DNA of 64,000 nucleotides from contig JAKVAR010000009.1 in assembly GCA_022447585.1 (NCBI GenBank), positions 307,133-371,132 of the forward strand, written 5' to 3'. Positions 54,716 to 61,500 of the stretch are shown here, piece after piece (within the stretch, counting starts at the first letter, position 1; the number at the start of each line of letters is the position of its first letter). The notes beneath the pieces are model-generated. The model ran no database searches and was not told the origin of the DNA. It was given only the letters and a program-made list of their open reading frames with translations. The translations under genes and the position numbers were made by a program. The DNA comes from Crocinitomicaceae bacterium (GTDB lineage Bacteria > Bacteroidota > Bacteroidia > Flavobacteriales_D > Crocinitomicaceae).

Positions 54716-54864
54716 TCATCAGACTCAGATTGCTTATTTGCCAATCTAGCAATCTCTTTCAAACGAAGTTTATACAGTTCCTTTTGCTGCTTTTTCTTAT
54801 TCTTTTTTTGATTCAACAGCTTTGTATGTTTCGCTTTATTCTCTCCATTCTTCTGTTTTGCCAT
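54712..54864 (-). CDS. Small highly basic protein
   Basis: A minus-strand frame of 50 residues begins MAKQKNGENKAKHTKLLNQK and continues with KKNKKKQQKELYKLRLKEIA before an acidic SESDD end. Nearly half of the residues are Lys, Arg or Gln. Short Lys-rich proteins starting MAKxKN are frequent in Bacteroidota and may bind ribosomes or RNA; I cannot name a family. It is convergent with the YchJ-like gene and overlaps its stop by 4 bases. Confidence 0.55.
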   Translation of the reverse strand: MAKQKNGENKAKHTKLLNQKKNKKKQQKELYKLRLKEIARLANKQSESDD

Positions 54865-54997
54865 AACGCTATTATTTGGAATCAATTACAACATATTCAA
54901 CTTTCTATTAACCCCAATTAGTTAAAACTCCTGAAGCCAAATCATCAGCGACTTGTTTGCACTATATCAATTCACATAAATATAAAGACACCTTAAA

Positions 54998-55225
54998 TTA
55001 TTTGAGTCTACCATCGGACGTAATGTACTTTATATCATGAAATAAAATTATTTTTTTCCAAAAATCCAATCTAAAATCAAGCATCTTGTATTTATCAATT
55101 GGAATTATAAGCATGTAAATCTCTTTATAGTCACTTGTATTAGTTTTAGTAAATCCATGAATGGCTTCAATAATTACTACTGATGTACAATGAAAGATAT
55201 AAATTGAAGTAGTCGATTCGGTATT
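54998..55225 (-). pseudogene. 5'-truncated gene remnant
   Basis: A 75-codon minus-strand frame has no start codon near its upstream end. Its sequence is protein-like: SIYIFHCTSVVIIEAIHGFT, then SDYKEIYMLIIPIDKYKMLD and FRLDFWKKIILFHDIKYITS, ending with TAA. It lies in a 548-base gap with no intact gene. This looks like the C-terminal part of a gene whose 5' half has been lost. The family is not recognised. An inverted repeat (CGGTATT-CTA-AATACCG, 55219-55235) sits exactly at the break. Confidence 0.35.
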
Positions 55226-55412
55226 CTAAATACCGGTAGCTATGAAAAGAGCGAAATTTTATGCAGTGTCAACCAAACCGGTAAATTAGGAATTGTCTAC
55301 TAGATGAATATTTCAATGAAATTAAAATGAATGCTAAAATTAGCTTCCTAAGAATTGATTTTAAAAAAAGACAATTGAATTTATTGTAGTTTAGAAGTTC
55401 AACACATTGATA

Positions 55413-56075
55413 ATGAAGAGTATTTATAGATATATAAAAAGAGCGTTTGAACTATTTATAGGGTTCCTTTTCATCTACCTATGCATAATGCTTTTAGGGT
55501 CCTCAATATCAACTGGTTCAATTCAGACGGATGAAGAGATATGTATTTATGTACAATCAAACGGTATTCATACGGATGTTTGTTTACCCGTCGTAACAAA
55601 TTGTATTGACTGGAAAACATTTATTCCAACAACGGACTATAAAGATCAATCAGAACTGGAATATATTGCAATTGGATGGGGAGATAAAGGTTTCTTTTTA
55701 GACACTCCGACATGGGTAGAACTCAAGGCTTCAACAGCGATAAATGCTGCATTTTTTCCAAGTCCGACTGCAATGCATGTTGCTTATTCCGGAGTTCTAA
55801 AAAGAAGTGAGAATAGAAAGAAGGTTACTATTTCAAAAATGGCATACAAAAGAATGATTCAGTATATAAAATCAAGCTTTAAATTGAAAGAAAATAGGGT
55901 AGACATCATCCCAAACAAAGGTTATGGAAACAGAGATAATTTCTATGAAGCCAAAAATTCATATCACATGTTCAGAACTTGTAATATTTGGACAAATGAA
56001 GCATTAAAATCAGCTGGAGTAAAAACTGGAATTTACGCTCTTTTCCCTGATGGCATTCTGAAATATTTGGATTAA
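55413..56075 (+). CDS. DUF2459 (TIGR02117) family protein
   Basis: The 220-residue protein has one N-terminal transmembrane segment (about residues 12-31) and a periplasmic domain matching the family: YVQSNGIHTDVCLPV, IAIGWGDKGFFLDTPTW, a central AMHVAYSG and the terminal TCNIWTNEALKSAGV. The conserved His (GIHTD) and Cys (RTCNIW) suggest an NlpC/P60-like hydrolase fold, an inference from spacing. ATG 55413 is preferred over a TTG two codons upstream. It is followed by a strong terminator. Confidence 0.85.
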   Translation: MKSIYRYIKRAFELFIGFLFIYLCIMLLGSSISTGSIQTDEEICIYVQSNGIHTDVCLPVVTNCIDWKTFIPTTDYKDQSELEYIAIGWGDKGFFLDTPTWVELKASTAINAAFFPSPTAMHVAYSGVLKRSENRKKVTISKMAYKRMIQYIKSSFKLKENRVDIIPNKGYGNRDNFYEAKNSYHMFRTCNIWTNEALKSAGVKTGIYALFPDGILKYLD

Positions 56076-56124
56076 ATCACTGAAAACAATTCGTTAATTT
56101 AAGTTTTCAAAAAAAGATCAACTT

Positions 56125-56154
56125 CCCCCTATACTAAGTATAGGGATTTTTTTT
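56125..56154 (+). terminator. Intrinsic terminator after the DUF2459 gene
   Basis: CCCTATAC pairs with GTATAGGG around TAA, followed by A and T8. It separates the DUF2459 gene from the rtcB-prfH leader. Confidence 0.92.
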
Positions 56155-56178
56155 ATTGAAAATTTCTTCATTTTTATC

Positions 56179-56210
56179 TTGCTAAAATCAATTTAATCCA
56201 TTTACCTTTG
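56179..56210 (+). promoter_or_regulatory. Promoter of the rtcB-prfH operon (TTG-21-TACCTTTG)
   Basis: TTG at 56179-56181 and TACCTTTG at 56203-56210 are 21 bases apart. Transcription would start near 56215, giving a leader of about 245 bases before rtcB. The upstream gene ends in a strong terminator, so this is the likely source of the operon mRNA. Confidence 0.65.
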
Positions 56211-56258
56211 TCGCACAAAATGGCTGATTAATTTATTAATTATTGAAAGCACATTGTT

Positions 56259-56306
56259 ATGATTGAATTGAAGTTACATATCGAAAAAGAGACCGGGAAA
56301 AGCTAA
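56259..56306 (+). CDS. Leader peptide ORF of the rtcB-prfH attenuator
   Basis: A 15-codon frame encodes MIELKLHIEKETGKS. Its last codons (GAG ACC GGG AAA AGC) contain the first GACCGGGA strand, and its TAA (56304-56306) lies in the left arm of the P2 hairpin. A ribosome finishing this frame would cover that strand. The composition shows no run of one amino acid, so it probably reports general translation, not a particular amino acid. Confidence 0.5.
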   Translation: MIELKLHIEKETGKS

Positions 56307-56361
56307 CTGAGAGTTAGGCTTTGATTATATCCTTCCTGGTCCTGCGACCGGGATTTTTTTT
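56291..56361 (+). promoter_or_regulatory. Transcription attenuator upstream of rtcB-prfH
   Basis: GACCGGGA occurs twice (56291-56298 and 56346-56353). TCCTGGTC (56334-56341) can pair with either copy (8 bp, one G-T). With the first copy it forms an antiterminator helix that encloses a hairpin (AAAG-CTAACT-GAG-AGTTAG-G-CTTT, 56299-56322, with one bulged G). With the second it forms a terminator with loop CTGC and T8. The arrangement is that of a leader-controlled attenuator. It appears previously undescribed to me. Confidence 0.7.
56334..56361 (+). terminator. Conditional intrinsic terminator in the rtcB-prfH leader
   Basis: TCCTGGTC pairs with GACCGGGA around CTGC and is followed by T8 (56354-56361). 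It lies 100 bases before rtcB and would block the operon unless the antiterminator forms. Confidence 0.85.
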
Positions 56362-56369
56362 GTTCTAAA

Positions 56370-56378
56370 AAGTCGTAA
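56370..56378 (+). other. 16S rRNA decoding-centre-like sequence (AAGTCGTAA)
   Basis: Nine bases identical to the universal 16S rRNA segment 1492-1500 (E. coli numbering) lie directly downstream of the attenuator and upstream of genes for ribosome repair. It may be chance, or a mimic recognised by a nuclease, RtcB or PrfH. Confidence 0.4.
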
Positions 56379-56398
56379 TCCAAATTATTTATTGAAAA

Positions 56399-56447
56399 CT
56401 GATTAGGCCCTTTGGCTTGAATCAGAAAACATTGGGAATTAATCCCA
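56399..56447 (+). promoter_or_regulatory. Two hairpins in the rtcB 5' leader
   Basis: CTGATTAGGCC pairs with GGCTT-G-AATCAG (one bulge, 56399-56425), and TGGGA pairs with TCCCA (56433-56447) 14 bases before the rtcB ATG. They could control translation or protect the mRNA after antitermination. Confidence 0.4.
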
Positions 56448-56461
56448 GTAACTAATCCGTT

Positions 56462-57868
56462 ATGGGCAAACAGAAACTTAAAGGAAAGGATCTGCGCAAA
56501 ATCGGGTATCGATATGACAAAGAAAAGAGTCTAGCAATCAATATCATGGCGCAGTATTATAAACATTTAAACAAAACAGAAAAACTGGAATTACTCCAAA
56601 ATTTAATGGAGAATCCTAACAAATATTATGAAGATGAAAACCTCGGTATTTTAGCCGAAGAGTTCATGGAGATAGTTGAAAAAGAAACGTTCAAATCGCA
56701 TAAACTCAAAGAAAAGCCAACCGGTTATTCCGTATTCGGGAAGAAATTTATTGATCAGAACACAATCAATCAAATGGACCAAGTGATGCGTTTACCTATT
56801 GCTGAAAAAGGAGCGTTAATGCCCGACGCACACGTTGGGTATGGAATGCCAATAGGTGGAGTTTTAGCGACAAAAAATGAAATTGTTCCTTATGCGGTTG
56901 GACTAGATATCGGATGTAGAATGGCACTAACAATTTTTGATGCGCCAATTGAATTTTTAACTAAGTATAGACATAAACTAAAGGAATCTATTCAACTTCA
57001 TACATATTTCGGAACTGTAAAACGTTCTATGGAACCATATAATCATGAAATACTCGAAAGACAAGAGTTTAAAGAGATCGGATTACTAAAACAACTGCAT
57101 GGAAAAGCAAGAAATCAGCTCGGAACATCTGGATCAGGAAATCATTTTGTTGAATATGGAGAGGTTGTGATTGATGAAGGGAATCGTTGGAATATCCCAA
57201 AAGGCAATTACCTCGGACTTTTAACACATTCTGGATCCAGAGGTTTAGGGGCGACCATCGCAGGTTATTATACCAAAGTCGCTGCTGACGTTTGTAAGCT
57301 TCCTAGATCGGCAAAGCAATTAGCTTGGCTAGACATGGATAAATCAGAAGGAATGGAATACTGGCTATCAATGAATTTAGCCGGAGATTATGCAAAAGCT
57401 TGTCATGACGTTATTCATCAGAAATTGGCGAAAACAATTGGATTAAAACCATTAGCTAAAATTGAGAATCATCACAATTTTGCGTGGAAAGAAACGCAAG
57501 AAGATGGTTCAGAATTGATCGTTCATCGTAAAGGCTCAACCCCAGCAAAAGATGGTGAATTGGGAATTATTCCGGCATCCATGGTTCATCCAGGATACAT
57601 CGTCTCTGGAAAAGGAAAACCTAACTCACTTTGTTCTGCTTCACACGGTTCCGGTCGAAAAATGTCCAGAACTAAATCGAAGAACTCCTTCACAAAGTCG
57701 TTCATCAAAAAACAACTGAAAGAGCATGGAGTCACACTAATTGGTGGAGGAACAGACGAAGCGCCAAACGCTTATAAAAACATCGATGATGTAATGGGAG
57801 CACAAGAGAGTTTAGTCAAAGTAGAAGGGATGTTTCATCCTAAAATAGTAAGAATGGATAAAGATTAA
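56462..57868 (+). CDS. rtcB: RtcB family RNA ligase (RtcB2-type, PrfH-associated)
   Basis: The 468-residue GTP- and metal-dependent RNA ligase joins RNA 2',3'-cyclic or 3'-phosphate to 5'-OH ends. Metal ligands expected from the family are visible: D149 and C152 in GLDIGCRMAL, H228 in GTSGSGNHFVEYGE, H256 in LTHSGSRGLG, and H337/H338 in ENHHNFAWKE. The guanylylated His is H395 in CSASHGSGRKMSR. VGYGMPIGGVLA and the GSTPAKDGELGIIPASMVHP loop are also family marks. Pairing with prfH marks it as the ribosome-repair RtcB2 kind and not a tRNA-splicing or general RtcB. It is preceded by a structured, attenuated leader and is 1 base from prfH. Confidence 0.95.
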   Translation: MGKQKLKGKDLRKIGYRYDKEKSLAINIMAQYYKHLNKTEKLELLQNLMENPNKYYEDENLGILAEEFMEIVEKETFKSHKLKEKPTGYSVFGKKFIDQNTINQMDQVMRLPIAEKGALMPDAHVGYGMPIGGVLATKNEIVPYAVGLDIGCRMALTIFDAPIEFLTKYRHKLKESIQLHTYFGTVKRSMEPYNHEILERQEFKEIGLLKQLHGKARNQLGTSGSGNHFVEYGEVVIDEGNRWNIPKGNYLGLLTHSGSRGLGATIAGYYTKVAADVCKLPRSAKQLAWLDMDKSEGMEYWLSMNLAGDYAKACHDVIHQKLAKTIGLKPLAKIENHHNFAWKETQEDGSELIVHRKGSTPAKDGELGIIPASMVHPGYIVSGKGKPNSLCSASHGSGRKMSRTKSKNSFTKSFIKKQLKEHGVTLIGGGTDEAPNAYKNIDDVMGAQESLVKVEGMFHPKIVRMDKD

Positions 57869-57869
57869 A

Positions 57870-58502
57870 ATGATGAAAACTAAAACATTAACAATTAGCT
57901 CTGGAAGAGGCCCTGCAGAATGCATGTGGGTCGTCGATAAGGTATTAAAAGAAGTAATAAAAGATTGTAAAAAGCGAAAAATTGAAGCGAAGATCATCAA
58001 AATAAGCGAAGGAAATTTCAATCAGACATTGATTTCAGCAACGATTCTTATTCAGGGACAACGATTAGAAGACTTCGTTAAAGATTGGAGGGGAAGTATT
58101 CAATGGATTGGTAAAAGTCCCTTTCGAAAGTACCACAAACGCAAGAATTGGTTTATTGAAATCTTTGAGAAGGACTCAGACGATGATGTAAAACTAAATC
58201 TAAATGAAGTTCAATTCAAAGCAACTAAATCTTCAGGACCAGGAGGTCAACATACAAACAAAACCTCAAGTGCTGTCAGAGCTAGTCATGCTAAATCAGG
58301 ATTAAGCGTTTTAGTGCAGGATTCAAGATCTCAACATCAGAATAAGAAAATTGCCATTCAACGATTGCAAGAAATATTTGCCGAGCAACAGTTCAACAAT
58401 CGAAAAACTGGAGAACAAGAAAATTGGAAAAAAGAAATTATTGTTCAAAGAGGAAATCCTACCAAGACATTCTCAGGCCAGCATTTCAAAGAATGTCAGT
58501 AA
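57870..58502 (+). CDS. prfH: PrfH, release-factor homologue for rescue of damaged ribosomes
   Basis: The 210-residue protein has a shortened codon-recognition part with the PrfH-specific SSGRGPAECMWVVDK start (residues 10-24) and the peptidyl-release domain with GGQ at residues 125-127 in SSGPGGQHTNKTSSAV. It lacks the N-terminal domain of RF1/RF2. In E. coli, PrfH works with RtcB2 to release peptide from ribosomes cut in the 16S decoding centre, so that the ligase can reseal the RNA. The gene follows rtcB by 1 base, so they are co-translated. The next codon is also Met, so the start may be shifted by one. Confidence 0.93.
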   Translation: MMKTKTLTISSGRGPAECMWVVDKVLKEVIKDCKKRKIEAKIIKISEGNFNQTLISATILIQGQRLEDFVKDWRGSIQWIGKSPFRKYHKRKNWFIEIFEKDSDDDVKLNLNEVQFKATKSSGPGGQHTNKTSSAVRASHAKSGLSVLVQDSRSQHQNKKIAIQRLQEIFAEQQFNNRKTGEQENWKKEIIVQRGNPTKTFSGQHFKECQ

Positions 58503-58532
58503 CACCCAAACTAGTAAAGTATAACGACTAAA

Positions 58533-58565
58533 AAAAGGGATCGAAAAAATAGCTCGATCCCTTTT
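58533..58565. terminator. Bidirectional terminator after prfH
   Basis: AAAAGGGATCGA pairs with TCGATCCCTTTT around a 9-base loop, with A- and T-runs outside. It ends prfH and the convergent FG-GAP gene. Confidence 0.88.
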
Positions 58566-58595
58566 GCTGGTTGAACTTTATTCTTTCAATCAAGC

Positions 58596-61500
58596 CTAGT
58601 TTTTTACAAATTTTGCACTCGTAATTACTCCAAAATAATCCTCAACTAAGATTTGATACATCCCATTATCTATATCATAAACAGGATATTCATTAGATAC
58701 ATTAGGAGTTTTTCTGTCCACCAAAACACCTTGATTATTTAAAATCACAATGCTTTTTATTGGTATAGTCCTTTTGTTCTCATTCAAGAGAGAAACATGA
58801 ACAATATCAGACGCTGGATTTGGATAAACATAAACCACTTTTCCAGTTGGCAATTGTCCCTTTGGTATAATAACGGTCTCCACAGTATTCGTGATTACAT
58901 ATTCATTATAATCAAACTGTATTCCTGCATTATTTTCTATCAAAGTAAAAGCTTCACATGCTTTTTTTGGTAAAATTGAAAAGGAAACAAATCCCTGACT
59001 TCCTTCAGGATTGGACGTAGAGTCTGGTAGTTCTATCATATTATTCACCCAAGAAATAACATTCCCCTGCTGTGAAAATGAAAAAGAATGAGAACTGGCT
59101 TCTACTCTTAAACTATTCAGGTCAAGATTATTAGAAAGCGTATCGATTATAAAAACCCGCTGAGCACTATAATTCCCAACATTCTGAAATCTGATTTTAT
59201 AGATCAATCGTTCTTCTTTGTGCGCATATTCCGAACTTCCACGCCCATTAATATTTACTAATTTATCATTAGGATCAATAGACCCAACTACAACATCAGT
59301 GAGGGAAAAGCTGTTATTGGAAGCATTACATTCATCAGATGGATAACTTATATTAGCAGTTAACTGAATTGTTTCATCTAGGTTTGATTGTTGACTCACG
59401 GAATCAACCAATCTAAATAGCGTGTCCGATAATCCACTTAAATTATCAAATGAAAATGTGTAATTATTAATCCCATTTGATGATGACTCTAAAACCCAGT
59501 CGTCGTCAAGAATAAAAACATTATCTGTAATGGACAATTGAATAGTTATATCATCAACAGTCTCAAATGCTCCTAGATTTGAAACAGAAACATTTAGATC
59601 ATTCCTTAAACCTCTTCTAAAGGCAGTAGCACCTATTGTGAGCTCTAAATCAGGATAATTACATACAGGATCATTTCCAAAATCATTTCCACAGTATATT
59701 GATGAAGTTGATTGTAAGACAGTGATATCGTAATCCAATAATGGACTTAATTGTGTCCAGTTTGTATCAGGAGCCTGCGATATAGTATAACTTCCATCTG
59801 AAAGATACACCTCATAATTACCGTCAATATCGGTTGTTGCAGTAATATCACCTGGAGAAATTAGTATGCGTTTATTCGGTATGCCAACTTCATTATTATC
59901 TCTAATTCCATTATTATTCATGTCATAAAATACATTTCCACAAACCTTTGACCCACAATCTTCATTAATTGAGACCAGCTGATTTATCGCAGGATTAACC
60001 ATTATCGTTTTCATCCCAGAAGGCCAAAGAATAACCAAACTATCTATAGACTCTGCAGTAGATAAACCAAAAACCAATTTAATGGAATTTTGTCCACCCA
60101 TACTTGAAGTTTGAGTTGAGACATGCTTTGTTTGCCATACTGACTCTCCGTCAATTGTGGATTTAACCTTAACAATAGTACCTATACCTTTCTTATTCGA
60201 ATTACAACCAAATAAATCGACCGAGATGAAATTGGTACATGCACCCTTGTCATTAATAAAGAAGCTATTAGCTTCACCTTCCGTGTTCGCAACAAAAAGG
60301 TCGTAATCACCATCATTATCATAATCTGACCATGCAACACCATATGAATTCGTTTCATTCTCTGAAATAGCATTCGTCAATTTCAAAAAGGAGAGATCTC
60401 CATTGTTTGAATACAACAGGTTCTTTTTCGATTGATCATTAGCCACCAGTAAATCAAGATTTCCATCATTATCAAAATCAATCCAGGATGCTCCATGCGA
60501 ATTTGTTAATTCATCGACAATTTCAATATTGAGATCACGTGTAAATGTTCCGTCTCCGTTATTGATATAGAAGAAATTTGGCTCCTGATCACTTGAATTA
60601 GTTACATATATATCTAAATCACCATCGTTATCATAATCTCCCCATACACCACCAACGGAAGTCCCTGAGTCATTGACAATTTGACCAGACAAAATCTCAA
60701 CAAATAAACCTTCATCATTTCTAAACAACTGGTTATTTTCATTATTCGTGTTTGCTATGAACAAATCAGGATCTCCATCATTATCATAATCCCCCCAAGC
60801 AGCTCCAACGGCTGATGTCGCTGACAATGAAATCAAACTTGTTTCATCTAAAATAAACTCACCATTCGCAGTCCCATAAAGTAATCTATTGAAGTCAGTA
60901 GGGTGGAAGTCTGTAATTACAATATCTAAATATCCATCTCTATTATAATCAGCCCAAGCAGCCGAATTTGAATATACTCCTTCTTCAATAATTGCTCCAG
61001 AGTCCACAGAACTAAATGTACCATCTTGATTATTGGTATACAGTCTATTAGGTGAATTTTCACTATTGGTAACAAATAAGTCTAAGTATCCATCATTATT
61101 ATAATCGCCCCAGGCCCCGCTAATTGAAGAACCTAAATCATTAACAATTGGCCCTGTAGTGACCTTTGTAAAGGTACCATCAGTATTATTATGATAGAGT
61201 AAATTCTTAACATTATAATTTCTTGAAGGGACGAATAGATCATCATAACCATCGTTGTCATAATCTCCCCAAGATGCTGACCAGTTTGTCTCATTATCTA
61301 GGTTCAATCCAGCTAAATTATCCTCACTAAAACTAACGCTAGGATCATACGCCAATGATATCACTGGTAGTGTAACAGCGCACGCATTTTTCCCTTGGAT
61401 TTCAAATTCAATATAATCACCATTCGTAAAAGCATCTCCCAAAGTTAGGTCATATTTTAACCTATAACGGTTATTAGATATATCTAAAACACCAGGAATA

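Noticed and set aside
56291..56361. Attenuator region as a metabolite riboswitch
   Set aside because: It holds only one simple hairpin within the antiterminator helix and no aptamer I recognise, whereas a leader ORF overlaps the switching strand; a riboswitch remains possible but is less likely.
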